64,000 nucleotides of DNA from Amphiura filiformis (lineage: Eukaryota; Echinodermata; Ophiuroidea; Amphilepidida; Amphiuridae): assembly GCF_039555335.1 (NCBI RefSeq), contig NC_092636.1:2201501-2265500 (forward strand), given 5' to 3'. Shown here one piece after another: positions 24,801-33,326 of this stretch. A program made the translations under genes and the position numbers. Positions within the stretch are counted from its first letter, which is position 1. Every line of letters starts with the position of its first letter. The notes under the pieces are model-generated. The model did no database searches. It was given only the letters and a program-made list of their open reading frames with translations, and was not told where the DNA came from.

Positions 24801-24850
24801 TAATCCCCTTTGGTAAACTGGTTCTTTTCAGTTGTATATTTACCATCCAT
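13268..24850 (-). CDS. DEG/ENaC sodium channel subunit, ASIC-like (gene M), nine exons
   Basis: Exons: 24850-24618, 22017-21791, 21087-20750, 19929-19831, 19217-19064, 17109-17053, 15215-15065, 14547-14456 and 13377-13268. They sum to 1461 nt (486 residues plus stop), with all phases matching and GT-AG introns. The start at 24850 (MDGKYTTEKNQF) is chosen because the paralogues begin there; an in-frame ATG 14 codons upstream is not shared. Seen: short cytoplasmic N-terminus with the HG gating motif, TM1 at about 79-98, FPAVTICN at 122-129, a Cys-rich ectodomain, and TM2 preceded by DIGG with a GMS selectivity-filter triplet (462-464). The tail after TM2 is only a few residues. The family forms trimeric plasma-membrane Na+ channels gated by protons, peptides or force; which applies here cannot be read. 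An RTE-like LINE lies antisense in intron 6. Confidence 0.88.
14456..14547 (-). CDS. Gene M exon 8 (pre-TM2 strand)
   Basis: 92 nt encoding NNYLDLRIFFEELSFNSVKQ and IEAYPWTSLI. This is the strand leading into TM2 in the family ('l.i.f..l......q...y....ll'). Donor GTAAGT. Confidence 0.88.
14794..14962. repeat. Near-perfect 50-bp inverted repeat (intron 7 of gene M)
   Basis: Bases 14794-14843 and 14913-14962 are inverted copies with a single mismatch in 50 ('gatttaaacttttgatccaa' in one arm) and a 69-bp loop. It is probably a young fold-back element and can form a long RNA hairpin in the pre-mRNA. Confidence 0.75.
15065..15215 (-). CDS. Gene M exon 7
   Basis: 151 nt. CDCNESCSSANYGARTSIAY carries the CxCxxxCxxxxY pattern of the Cys-rich domain end ('C.C...C....Y' in ASICs). 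It ends ...SEEFIR at donor GTATTT. Confidence 0.9.
15428..17030 (+). mobile_element. 5'-truncated RTE-like LINE in intron 6 of gene M, antisense
   Basis: The insertion begins just before the RT frame (about 15428) and ends with a short 3' part and an (AATG/TGAA)n-like tail near 17010-17030. It sits between exons 7 and 6 of gene M on the opposite strand. No target duplication was clear by eye. Confidence 0.65.
15436..16845 (+). CDS. LINE reverse transcriptase, RTE-like, endonuclease missing
   Basis: A 469-residue uninterrupted frame. In order: EIRTAIKKLKAGKAAGQDGI (RT entry region), HRTISLLCHASKVLLEII, EEQFGFVAGIGTTDA, FVDYSKAFDTVNHDVLW (motif A, catalytic Asp), GVRQGCIISPMLFNACGESI (motif B), IRYADDTTLIACT (motif C, YADD), THVMTHG (motif D), RFIYLGSMVG, then the thumb-like ALYGAESWTL, FELWVWRRMLQVSW and GHWKRRP segments. 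It would copy element RNA at a nicked target. The apurinic-type endonuclease that precedes RT in full elements is absent, so this copy cannot move by itself. The frame ends slightly early at WIDNIRM, and the following sequence ('vAREKARKRMPTVL') looks like the shifted remainder. The similar copy at 33684-34985 belongs to the same broad clade. Confidence 0.85.
   Translation: MLSEIRTAIKKLKAGKAAGQDGIYGEMIKAGGETVVQAMKEIIDNIWKTGEWPSDWTQSEIITLPKVPGTQECSKHRTISLLCHASKVLLEIIRCRLAHYITPQIAEEQFGFVAGIGTTDAINTLRNIIEKTVKRQDQQLWLMFVDYSKAFDTVNHDVLWKTLLDFGTPNHLVWLLKRLYSKATGVIRVADGHTDPFPFEQGVRQGCIISPMLFNACGESIMRQVNEVVDERSGSIVGGRAIWNIRYADDTTLIACTKAELEKQAVELERCSHTFGLHINATKTHVMTHGSKETISLGGKPIKQVERFIYLGSMVGCDADSTPEINARLAIARDATSQLLGLWKAEAISLKLKKQLVRSLVWSIALYGAESWTLKQSDIKKIESFELWVWRRMLQVSWKDRKTNAWIRRKVGITEKQGLLSQLKKRKISLYGHWKRRPDSIVQITIEGEVEGKARPGRRKTGWIDNIRM
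17053..17109 (-). CDS. Gene M exon 6
   Basis: 57-nt exon encoding GDAPVCGPKQLVECIYYNE, phase 1 on both sides. Too short for most gene finders; supported by an identical position, length and donor (GTTTGT) in gene P. Confidence 0.85.
17160..17865. mobile_element. AACGTT-rich fold-back element (intron 5 of gene M)
   Basis: It begins 'agcaaacacaaaaacgtttt' and ends with the inverse 'aaaatgttttgtgtttgct'. The inside is built from repeats of 'aaaacgtttt', 'ttaataacatt' and 'atgtcgggttatataaaggt', the latter in both orientations (about 17255, 17483 direct; 17655, 17775 inverted). It is a non-autonomous DNA element; I cannot assign the superfamily. Confidence 0.6.
17866..18678. other. Intron 5 of gene M; nothing else seen
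   Basis: No exon or transposon protein recognised. Open frames here (e.g. 18166-18363 minus) are short and unremarkable. Confidence 0.4.
18679..18845. mobile_element. Short hAT-like MITE (CAGGGGCGTA ends)
   Basis: The ends are CAGGGGCGTAGC and the inverse GTTACGCCCCTG. The 8-bp flanks CCTCCTCC and CCTCCTTC differ at one position, but they lie in CT-rich sequence, so this duplication is weaker support than at 19486-19666. Confidence 0.5.
18846..18992. repeat. (TCA)n / (CTC)n triplet microsatellite
   Basis: Imperfect TCA/CTC triplets over about 145 bp inside intron 5 of gene M. The Ser/His-rich open frame at 18707-18994 is a translation of this repeat. Confidence 0.8.
19064..19217 (-). CDS. 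Gene M exon 5 (Cys-rich domain II)
   Basis: 154 nt. PYSNCRQEDL, YTVPLCQQECKIDYVVRKCG and CRDYRYPG follow the conserved 'Y....C...C.....C.C....P' pattern of the thumb domain. Donor GTGACC. The same exon in P has 155 nt (see that entry). Confidence 0.9.
19486..19666. mobile_element. hAT-like MITE with perfect 8-bp target duplication (intron 4 of gene M)
   Basis: The ends are CAGTGGCGTGCGCA and the inverse TGCGCACGCCACTG. Both sides are flanked by TATGTTAG (19478-19485 and 19667-19674). An 8-bp duplication with CAGTGGCG-type ends fits the hAT superfamily. The 181-bp body has no coding capacity. Confidence 0.8.
19831..19929 (-). CDS. Gene M exon 4
   Basis: 99 nt, phase 0 on both sides, 33 residues with LLHPQGVRPVLKELGFSISP. 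The 'lH.....P' and 'spG.et.v' blocks match the central ectodomain of ASIC-type channels. Donor GTAAAA. Confidence 0.9.
20296..20580. repeat. SINE-like repeat, copy 2 (intron 3 of gene M)
   Basis: Same order of blocks as 3100-3343: 'gcgcacacccta', 'gacattccaca', 'ccaggatcagctcccc', 'cacgagagcgta' and 'agggttcgat' (B-box-like). An A-rich run precedes it at 20220-20250. Degraded. Confidence 0.5.
20750..21087 (-). CDS. Gene M exon 3 (extracellular, finger/thumb region)
   Basis: 338 nt. It includes PINWTIYEDILG, N-glycosylation-type sites (NSS, NET), and three cysteines in YDCKWRGVEPCDARNF and GVCWTFN. By my count it is about 83% identical to P exon 3 (19 of 113 residues differ). Confidence 0.9.
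21204..21651. mobile_element. Fold-back MITE family 1, copy in intron 2 of gene M
   Basis: Starts (TA)TAAGGGATCTGGAATGAG and ends CCATCCCTTAA. Both arms contain inverted versions of 'catcagacatatcgaattgc' and 'gaagaatgtctttct'. The same family is at 37279-37824 and 48807-49414, both inside gene P. Confidence 0.75.
21791..22017 (-). CDS. Gene M exon 2 (TM1 and start of ectodomain)
   Basis: Acceptor 'tttctcag', 227 nt, ends phase 1 at donor GTATGT. It carries the hydrophobic segment LFWAVLLLAADSYLCYEVV (TM1), then PDLYFPAVTICNYNQMRKSK, the diagnostic DEG/ENaC post-TM1 signature. Confidence 0.9.
22500..22745. repeat. C/A-rich, G-poor tract (G/T-rich on the sense strand of gene M)
   Basis: About 245 bp with strong strand asymmetry ('cacacccacccccacac' and similar). 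The paralogue P has a corresponding G/T-rich tract before its exon 2 (37840-38030), and adjacent text ('tattgcttgaagt' vs 'tattacttgaagt', sense strands) confirms that the introns are homologous. Confidence 0.55.
22813..24521. mobile_element. DNA element with about 140-bp terminal inverted repeats (intron 1 of gene M)
   Basis: The left arm starts CATACTGCAGTTACTG and includes 'cctatacacaatacacagtg' and 'gttaacgtcactgtgtga'. The right arm (about 24385-24521) carries the inverted versions and ends AACTGCAGTATG. Interior sequence of 1.4 kb shows no recognisable transposase. The right portion (24150-24521) is nearly identical to 44050-44414 in gene P. Confidence 0.6.
24618..24850 (-). CDS. Gene M exon 1 (cytoplasmic N-terminus)
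   Basis: Encodes 77 residues plus two bases (phase 2) ending ...PKNHVLR before donor GTAAGA. It includes the acidic DIDLDNVEDKEHD stretch and THHGVRYV. The HG pair is the conserved gating motif just before TM1 in ENaC/ASIC proteins. Confidence 0.85.
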
Positions 24851-25195
24851 TGTCAATACAAGACACAAAGTATAAGACAGTAAAATCTCCACAACTACCT
24901 TTATTTTAACAAATTCAATATTAACAATGTACAGTTCTTATGAAGCACGAACTCTTTTTAACAAAGCATCTAGATGACACAGAAACAACTCCAAAATGCA
25001 ATCAGAAAAAATGCAACATGATATGAGCACTTAGGCAAAATTGCAAATCATACACAATTTCAATTTGATGCTTTTGAGAGCGTTTTTGAAATTGAACAAA
25101 TTGAATAATGGATGAATCATAACGGATGTGATCTAGCAAATTATTCCATAGTTTAGGAGTAATGTTAGCTATTAGATGAGCGATAAAGATCACAC

Positions 25196-25554
25196 TTAAG
25201 GGGGTACTACACCCCTGCACAATTTTGAGCCTATTTTTGCATTTTTCTCAAAAATTATAGCGCATTGGGGACAAGTAAGATATGTATATTATAGGGGCAA
25301 GGACTACAACTAAGTCACTGGAAATTTTATTTCAGCACAGACAACAGTTGTGGAGTTACAGTCAAAAATGAGGGAAACCAATATTTGATCAATAAATCAA
25401 TAACTACTTGCTTTCAGTTGCTGAAGTTTCAGTATAGCAGTTGTAGTCCTTGCCCCTATAATATACATATCTTACTTATCACCAATGTGCTGTAATTTTT
25501 ACCAAAAATACAAAAATAGGCACACAATTTGCCAGGGGTGTAGTACCCCCTTAA
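25196..25554. mobile_element. TTAA-bounded MITE, complete copy
   Basis: TTAAGGGGGTACTACACCCC starts it and its inverse GGGGTGTAGTACCCCCTTAA ends it. Each arm is about 110 bp ('tatattataggggcaaggac' in the left arm, inverted in the right). Flanking TTAA is included as the presumed target. Single arms of the family are at 11002-11140 and 28400-28547. Confidence 0.8.
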
Positions 25555-26274
25555 GGTAGACAGCCTCATACGCGATTTTTATTCATTTTGGTATCAGAAG
25601 GAAATTATTTTACTAATGATCCCAGTAAAATTTAATGCTCGAGATTCTCTTGGTCGGGCTGACGTCACAAAGGGGAAATAGCCTTGTAAAACCAGTGTGC
25701 GCATGTGCAGTTCCCCTTTCTCGAGCTGGTTGCTATGCGAGCGCTTGTGCAAAGGGGACGAAGGGGACATTGTTCCCGGATGTCCGACCGAGTGAATACT
25801 CGTCAGTGGCGTACCGTGGCCGCCCCAACCCCGGGGGGCTGAAGAAAATTCAATTTTGCCGCCCCTTCCTCAACAGCCCGAAAAGGTTGACCCACATTTT
25901 TTTCGGTGGTTTGAAAAGTGAAGAGCAAAAAAAAAAGGGTTTTCAGGCGCTAGCGCTCTAAAAGCAGCACATTTTGATGTATAGTACCATTTTTTCAACA
26001 TTTTTTATGCTGTATTAAATTTTCCGCCCTTTTTATTTACTAATTCTTTTTGCCGCCCCTGTTTTTGCCGCCCCTTCTTCTTCCGCCGCCCCTATATTTT
26101 GGCCGCTCCCTGCTTTTACCCCGGGGGGCTGGCGCCCCCAAAGCCCCCCCCCCCGTCCCAAAAATACGCGCATGCTCGTATGCTTCGTTTGGTTTGAAAA
26201 GAAAGTGGTGATCATGTAAGACATACACTAGAATATAAAAATATTGGACCACACCCCTTTAATGCAATTTCATG
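25555..26274. repeat. G/C-rich repeat, possibly a decayed hAT-like element
   Basis: CAGTGGCGTACC at 25804 resembles the ends of the CAGTGGCG family, and ATACTCGT before it matches ATGCTCGT at 26172-26179 in 7 of 8 bases. The opposite terminal repeat is not recognisable. Runs of C and 'ccggggggct' occur near both sides. The open frames at 25635-25961 and 26033-26252 are composition artefacts. Confidence 0.35.
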
Positions 26275-26396
26275 GTTAAAGGATAGCACCATTAATACGA
26301 TGATTGTCTAACCATTATGAATGGGTATTGGACAGCCATTATCGATCAATATAGGGAACGGTAATAGCTCTGTCCTTTTATTCGTCACATTTGTAA
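26275..26396 (-). promoter_or_regulatory. Conserved 5' block shared by genes M and P
   Basis: On the minus strand this reads like 36636-36750 directly upstream of gene P: 'cagagc..ttaccgttc', 'cgataatgg', 'cattcataatag/gg' and 'ctatcctttaacc' occur in the same order. In P it sits about 140 bp before the ATG. In M, insertions (including the MITE at 25196-25554) have pushed it to 1.4 kb. It is likely part of the ancestral promoter or 5' untranslated region; function is inferred only from position and conservation. Confidence 0.45.
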
Positions 26397-28399
26397 GGTA
26401 ACCGTAATGAGCCGGGCAAATGAGACATAATAAACAACTAAGAAGGAACTGTGACGTTATTGCGAGGTGAGTGCCGGGCTCTCTGCAAATAACATTCTAC
26501 ATTAAAGCTCCTCTCATTATGAACTCTTATGTTCAATATTGACTGTGTCCTGAGCATATTTGTTGCTGGAAATTATTATGCAAAGATTGAATGACGTCAA
26601 TCATGTCAAGTTCAATCCAGATGCTGGCTCTATACTGCTTTGTTCTTTCAGGCTAACTAGAATAGGATTAAGGTATAGGATAAGAATTAGTGGTTGGATT
26701 TATGTTTGGTTGCTGTTATAGTTTAAAGGGGGGTAACCCTATCGGTTTAGGGTATGGATTCTCTTCAAACTTACATACAATGTCAAATATTGTCCCCTTT
26801 ATCCATCTATGTGAGAAAAACGGGAACAATTTCAGCATAAATGTGAATAATTAGCATATTAGCAAGCCAATACACTGGTACGCGTGAATTGCATTCTGGT
26901 CAGGCATCCTGAAACAACGGCCGAGCGCATGTCCCGGTGGAAACAGGAAGTGTTCGCCTTGGCACTGAAAACCGGCTCGCCCCTGTACACTTTTATACCC
27001 TCTATTCATACTGATTAATCTTAAAAAACATTACATATCACTGCGCTCATTATCATTCTTGACAAGTTAAGATAGCCCATGCTGTATTTACTTCGCTTAA
27101 TTATTTCTTTATTTTTAGCTATATGATGCACATTTTCAAATATTTATGATTTTTCTTTGTTTTATTTTTTAACTAATTTTTTAATGGGGGGGGAGGTGCT
27201 CTCATAATTTTTTTCATATTCCTCGTATCATGCTTGACAATATAGGTCATGTTTCTTTATTTATTTTGCCTCTTATGTATTTCTTTATTTTAGTTTTTTG
27301 TTTTATATCATTATAGCGCCATCTATAGTTTGACATTAGGGGCCTATTTGATGTATTTTGCGGACGAATTGGTACTGGGGTGAAGTCTTCCGAATCTATT
27401 CCGATTTCAATCTATGACTACCCAAAACTCCCGTGTCGTGTAAAATGCGAACAACTGGTAACCTGTAAAAACCGCTGTGTTTCATGATTTCTCCGGAAAT
27501 ACATCGACTTGGAGCGTCAAATTTCAGGATAGTAATGAGAAAAATAGTATCTAGTATGTGATACCAAAACCTCATCAACAATGAAAAAAATCGGGGGGAT
27601 GATGGTGTCGATCGGGTTACGGACCTTTAATAGTATTGGGGCTTGGGTTCTTGTACCTGTTAGGATTAGGGTTGTGGCTATATGCTTTAAAATGTATACA
27701 AATTGATGTACTCTCCATTTGGAGAAAATGATGACCCTCATACAAATACAAAAATACAAATTGATTTCATGCTTTTGCATTTTTCCTAAGTGCACTAGAC
27801 AAATGAGGTAATGAGCACTTGTGTATTGTCAACACGGGTTTTAAACCACGCATTTTCATTTACTCTTTGCTTTTAATATACGGCTCAAAATATACATTGC
27901 CCTTAAAGCTCCAAAGTCAGGGTCTGTCGGTCGGTATTTTCGAAAAATATTTTGCCACAATATTTAAAAAAAACCGCAACTTAACCACAAAATACGACGG
28001 TAAACAATGAGTTATCAGCTTTGTCAGGCTTGTTTTTTAATCAATTAGATTTAAGCGGTACGAATTAAAGAGAAACGCAAAACATTTTGCAAATTCTATA
28101 CCAATTGTATGAAAATTCAAATATAGAAAGAAACAAACAACCCGCGAACCTATTTTTTTAGATTTTAGGGTCGCTCGAAACGGGCAATACAAATCTTTTT
28201 TAGGCCTGATGTACTTTATACCCCGATATATTAGAAATAATTTATATACATGGAACAATTTCAATTGATCGTAATAGTTGGCTTTATTTTGAGTTTCATG
28301 GAAAATATTCGTTGTGATTTCAGCATAGTGACAAATAACAAATTAAGTATAAACCGTACATTCTAGCGGTACCTCTTTTCTTATCATAAATAACGTACC
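26397..28399. other. Intergenic, no gene seen
   Basis: AT-rich sequence without recognisable exons. Several open frames of 60-92 codons on both strands (27396-27795, 27819-28010, 28037-28264) show no family resemblance. Confidence 0.4.
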
Positions 28400-28547
28400 G
28401 CTTGTCTTGAGTCACTGAAATTCCAGTGTAGCAACTGGATTCCTTGCCCCTATAATATACCTAACTTTTGTTACCAGTGTGTTATTATTTTTTGAGATAA
28501 ATGCAAAAATAGTCAAAAATTTATCAATGGGTGTAGTACCACCTTAA
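28400..28547. mobile_element. TTAA-bounded MITE, single right arm
   Basis: 'cttgcccctataatatac...' through 'gtgtagtaccaccttaa' matches the right arm of the element at 25196-25554. Confidence 0.6.
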
Positions 28548-28589
28548 CTATATTTTAATATATTTTAACTCTCCGCTACGTGCTACAAT

Positions 28590-28810
28590 AATGTTGTTAT
28601 TAATCTATTCTCTTCCCATTCTTATCAACAATGATCAGGGTAAATGAGAGAGAACGCTCCAATGTACATGTATACTATTAATTAATGTAATTGTTTTATG
28701 GTATATTGGATTATATTGGTAATAAATAATACAATAACCATAATACTTTTGATACATGCTGAGTTTAACATTACTCGCATTAGAAACTACAGCAGTATGT
28801 TTACAACAGG
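28590..28810. repeat. Duplicated flank shared with 10150-10400
   Basis: See the entry at 10150. The block lies 3.7 kb upstream of gene M's start codon, mirroring its position upstream of paralogue A. Confidence 0.5.
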
Positions 28811-29347
28811 CCGTATTAATTCAATTGTTTGGTTCTCTTCCCCAGCAGCATTGTTTTCTGGAGTGTGTTGGAACATATTTTTCTTTTTCAATATTTTCAA
28901 GTGTACAACTTTTGATTTTAAATCTCCCGCAATTCGTTATGATGAGAAAAAGTTCATTAAGCAACATAAAAGAAGTTTGTTTTAGTGCTGCACCTCTCAG
29001 AACCTTATATATAAAGTCCTCATTGTTTTTGCAAGAATTCCTCGAAAAAGTATCACAACTGCTAAAAATGCTAATTTTGCATTGAAAAAACAAAAACAAA
29101 AAAACAAACAAAAAAACAAACAAAAAACTCCCACTCTCGACAATTCATGAAAATCCTCCGGACGAGGTCCTATGCCATCATGAGCATAAAACATACAACT
29201 GTGGGATGGGAATTAATATTATCAAATCCATTTTTGGTAACATAACTATAAAGAGAGAAATAACTTGTTATATTTTATCTATCAAACATGTTACTTCTTA
29301 TGCTACATCCCACATGGTATGTTTATAAACATACTGGGTGATCAAGT
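28811..29347. other. Intergenic, no gene seen
   Basis: Contains an A-rich (CAAA)n-like run at 29083-29127. Overlapping open frames on both strands (28698-29194) are unsupported. Confidence 0.4.
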
Positions 29348-29935
29348 GATATGTGACTGGACGCGGCGAATCAGCCGTAAAGTCGGCCCCGGTCAATTTT
29401 GTTTTATTTCGTGTTTAGAAAATATATACCATAAGCTTTAAAATGGTATATCATTTGACTTCAAACGATATCCAAAAGCGGGGTTATGATTTGTTGAACT
29501 CTGTTCCTTCGACAAAATTGTATTTTTTATCGGTTCTACATGTGTCTCTTTTTCTACATTTCTGGTAATAAATACTCAACAGTCATAATTGGCGGTCATT
29601 TCAAATCACCCCAAGTCAACGAGGTTCAGAAATATCCTCTCATTGTTCATTGTTGATTATCCATACCTAGACAAAATACAATGCTTTGTTATCTACCACT
29701 TGAACAGGATTTAGCCAAAGCAAACAAAGACAAGAACTATTCTATAGAAATAGGTAGAAGCTTATTATCCTCTTCAGCAGTAGTATTATTGATTGATTTA
29801 AACAGCGTTTAATAAGATACTTGTCGCAACGAATTGATACACCTATGAATACGACCTTCACATACATTTTACACTTTAACTCAGAATACAATTTGCCGAG
29901 TTTACAGCTGATTCGCCGCGTCCACTCACATATCA
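29348..29935. mobile_element. DNA element with 41-bp terminal inverted repeats
   Basis: TGATATGTGACTGGACGCGG... (29348-29388) and its inverse (29895-29935) match at 38 of 41 positions. No target duplication and no transposase in the 588-bp body, so it is non-autonomous and unclassified. Confidence 0.65.
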
Positions 29936-31009
29936 TTAGGATGCGCTTGCATTCCTGCAATTTTAATAATTGCTTAACATGAGGGTCTCCCATAGTAAAG
30001 GAGTCTATTCACATCATCAGGAATAATAAAAGTGACCTGAACCCACGGTTGTTTGGTGTATACAGAATTCGCTTCATTATTAACTAAATGCAACTATAGA
30101 GGGCGCTATTTATCCTAAATCATATTTCTTTATTTGCAAGGGCTAGGTGGTTAACATTGCCATTAAAACAGCTGGAATAGGTGAAACAAGCAACAAGGAA
30201 TTTGTTGAGAATGACTCAAAAGTATCTGTATACATTAACATGATATCATATTTAGCTGTTTATAGGGTACACAGTCTGAGGTTTGTGACATGTCCCGTTT
30301 AGCGTGTACTAAAATATTGCGAATTGTTTCGTATCTTTTGAAAGCCATCGCAACATCATGTTTCCTGAAAATAAAAGATAGGATTCTATCTATTGCCTTA
30401 TTTGCCTATCGTGTCATAATGGATGGGCTACTTTTTTCCAGAAAAAATAAAGTTACTTTTGTGAGGACATCCCTTTTGTTTTAAATGAACGAAACCGTCA
30501 CGAACATCTATGCCGCCGAACCGCGTTCTTATTTCGCACACGTGTATTATGCGAACGCATTATCGCGCGATCATTGCAAATCTACAAGTGTGCCGCCGTT
30601 GCGCACTGTCTTATATCACTATCCACTGTCGTGTCAAAATGTATATAGGTGAAACCCGATCAAATAAAAAAGCGTAATTTAGAAACGTGTTGACTATTCA
30701 CAGGTGGTCATTATCTCATTTAATAGTGGCATAGTGCACTTAGGAAATAATTAAACGAGTATGAAATTAATTATTAAGTCATTATGATTTTCCAATGAGG
30801 GAGATTGTATTCAATTAATTTGTGTATTTGACCCATAGCCACAACCAGTTAACTTCGACTCTATTTATAAATATGTATTTCTAAATACGCACGTGACCTA
30901 TGGACACGACATTCCAAGACCAGCAAGTGTGACCAAATCCTCACGCCATTGACAGGGATAGAAACTGTTTAGATAAATATCATCAAATTTAAGTATTAAT
31001 TGTATTGCA
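29936..31009. other. Intergenic, no gene seen
   Basis: AT-rich. 30110-30230 weakly resembles 4205-4330. Nothing that reads as an exon or transposon protein. Confidence 0.4.
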
Positions 31010-31180
31010 AAATTATTACACTTGGTGGTTCCGAATTTATAATATGTATTACAACCAATTTAGGCCAGCCAAACCCAGTTCTGACATCATCAAATTTTCA
31101 ATGAAATATACTGGGCCTAAACTTTGGAACTCTCTTACCCCTGATCTAAAAGATGCTAGTACTTCAAACTAAAATACAAA
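31010..31180 (+). pseudogene. LINE C-terminal fragment (L2/CR1-like)
   Basis: A short frame, reading roughly RPAKPSSDIIKFSMKYTGPK then LWNSLTPDLKDAS, matches the conserved 'G..lWN.LP..l' end of L2/CR1/jockey LINE polyproteins. Isolated fragment of about 50 codons, followed by an (AAAT)n run at 31235-31272. Confidence 0.5.
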
Positions 31181-31241
31181 CTAAATTAGCGAATAAATTA
31201 ATTGAATTATAATTATACAAATTAAATAATTAATGCGAAAA

Positions 31242-31273
<32 letters not shown>

Positions 31274-31877
31274 AAAAAAGGTGTACGAGTATTTTCTAGT
31301 CACATCTGAATGTCTCATCCGTGATATATTTCTACATAGGGCTTTTTTCCACCTGCCGCCCTATTTTCCATCACCACGTGCTTATTGCTCATAATCCTAA
31401 TTTGGATGACTGATTCATATAGCGCTCCAATAATCGACTGCTTCCCTTAGTAGACTATAATTGCTCCAGTATTTTCATCTCCCCCTTGTCTTGTGCCTTG
31501 TCCGTCCCGTCTTGTCCCTCTCCACTGAAAAACATTTATTTTTCAAAATTATCAATCTGATCATATTGATCACCATATAACATTCTCTATTTGTATATAC
31601 ACATATAAAATAAATGAATTTTTGCCTTAAATTCATTCACATTACAGTATATTGATCACATTGATCAGCTGTACCATGCATGTTGAGTATTTTCTTATTT
31701 AAATTATTAACTTTACTGGTTTAAATTAATTTTGTTATTGTATACAATTGTAATGATTTATATGATTTGTAAATCACTATGTAACATTCTTCATAGTTAT
31801 ATGAAATATATTATAATATATCAAATATTGTTACACATTAATTAATTGCTAGCATTTTATATACACTGTATAGATCA

Positions 31878-33326
31878 TTGATGTATGTGTTGCGCCGGAG
31901 GAATCAACCGTATGGTCAACGACAAAACACAATTACACAAAGCTCATATCTGGCATCCAGGGAGATGGTTTGTGTCAAGAGGAGGCTAGGAATGGCCCTC
32001 TACTGTTGGTACGGAAGGACCTGGCCACCCACCGTACTATTTGGCCTTGAATGTAAGCATGAGAGTACAAAGTCAAAAGAAAACGATGGTATCGGAAGGT
32101 GCGACCCGCAGGCCGGAAGATACGTCAATGGCTACTGGGGAGAGAGAGATGCTGCTCAGAGTACACCTGTTGGTGATGACAGATCAGGATTAAAGCCTGC
32201 TACAGGAAGTCCTGTTCTTGACGGTCCCAGGAAGGAAAGGAACAGCACCCCTTTAAGGAAGCCAATAAATATTGCTACATGGAATGTACGCAGTATGTCA
32301 GGAGGAAAGATTGAAGTTGTGGAGAAGGAGATGGTTGCAAACAATATTAAGATCCTAGGAGTAACAGAGTTGTGGTGGCTTGGTCAAGGGAGGTTCACTA
32401 CAGATGATGGAAGTATGTTCATCTATTCTGGAAAAGATACTGGAAGGAAACGAGGAGGTGTGGGTTTCATAATAGAAAGAACCACAGCCAAGTGTGTTTT
32501 GGGATATAATCCAATAAATGAAAGAGTGATGACTGTAAGACTGCAAGGACATCCTTTAAATGTATCTATCATACAAGTGTATGCACCAACATCAGATGAA
32601 TCAGAGAGCGAGATGACAGACTTCTATGAGATGGTACAAGGAGTTATGGATAGTATACCTAGAAGAGACTTACTCATCGTACTGGGGGATTGGAATGCTA
32701 AGATTGGCAAAATGAAGGAGAAAACTGGGTGTATAGGCCAATATGGACTTGGGATCAGAAATGAACGTGGAGACAGACTGGAGGAATTTTGTGAAGCTAA
32801 TAACCTAGTCATTGGGAACACGTTATTTCAGCATCATCCACGGAGACTGTGGACTTGGATGAGCCCAGGAGATAGAACAAGAAACCAGATCGATTACATC
32901 ATGGTCAGGAAGAGGTGGAGAACATCACTCCAAAATGTCAGGACACGACCAGGCGCTGACTGTGGTAGTGACCATCAGCTACTTGTAGCCAAAGTAAAAC
33001 TAAAACTGAGAGCTAAGAGAGGCAATGCACCACCTACCAGGTATGATGTTGACAACATTCCCACTCAATATTCAGTAGATGTGAAGAACAGGTTTGACGA
33101 GTTACTGAAAGTTAATGAAGAGGAGCAGACCCCAAATGAATTGTGGGAAGACATGAAAGAAGCAGTCCAGAGCACAGCAAAGAAGTACATCCCTAGAAAG
33201 ATGAAACGGAAACAGCCGTGGATCTCTCAGCAGACCTTAAACCTAGCTGATGACAGGAAGAGAGCAAAGGCAGATGGAGGAAAGGAAGAATGGGCACGCA
33301 AACAAAGAGGTCTCCAAAAGTGTTAA
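31878..33326 (+). CDS. RTE-like LINE endonuclease part (frame-broken)
   Basis: 482 codons. From about residue 131 the apurinic/apyrimidinic-type endonuclease fold is readable: INIATWNVRSM (Asn), ILGVTELWW (catalytic Glu), GVGFII, VYAPTSDESESE (Tyr), LIVLGDWNAKIGK (Asp/Asn), IDYIMV and GSDHQLLVAKV (SDH, the terminal catalytic His). The enzyme nicks target DNA to prime reverse transcription. The N-terminal 130 residues are not recognised and may be untranslated leader. The frame runs out at 33326; continuity of meaning (NKEVSKSVKEDKRNY) shifts to the next frame around 33300, so a one-base change has split the original polyprotein. Confidence 0.8.
   Translation: MMYVLRRRNQPYGQRQNTITQSSYLASREMVCVKRRLGMALYCWYGRTWPPTVLFGLECKHESTKSKENDGIGRCDPQAGRYVNGYWGERDAAQSTPVGDDRSGLKPATGSPVLDGPRKERNSTPLRKPINIATWNVRSMSGGKIEVVEKEMVANNIKILGVTELWWLGQGRFTTDDGSMFIYSGKDTGRKRGGVGFIIERTTAKCVLGYNPINERVMTVRLQGHPLNVSIIQVYAPTSDESESEMTDFYEMVQGVMDSIPRRDLLIVLGDWNAKIGKMKEKTGCIGQYGLGIRNERGDRLEEFCEANNLVIGNTLFQHHPRRLWTWMSPGDRTRNQIDYIMVRKRWRTSLQNVRTRPGADCGSDHQLLVAKVKLKLRAKRGNAPPTRYDVDNIPTQYSVDVKNRFDELLKVNEEEQTPNELWEDMKEAVQSTAKKYIPRKMKRKQPWISQQTLNLADDRKRAKADGGKEEWARKQRGLQKC

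Noticed and set aside
24851-24892. Upstream in-frame start for gene M (14 extra codons)
   Set aside because: The extra residues are not shared with copies A and P, which start at the position matching 24850.
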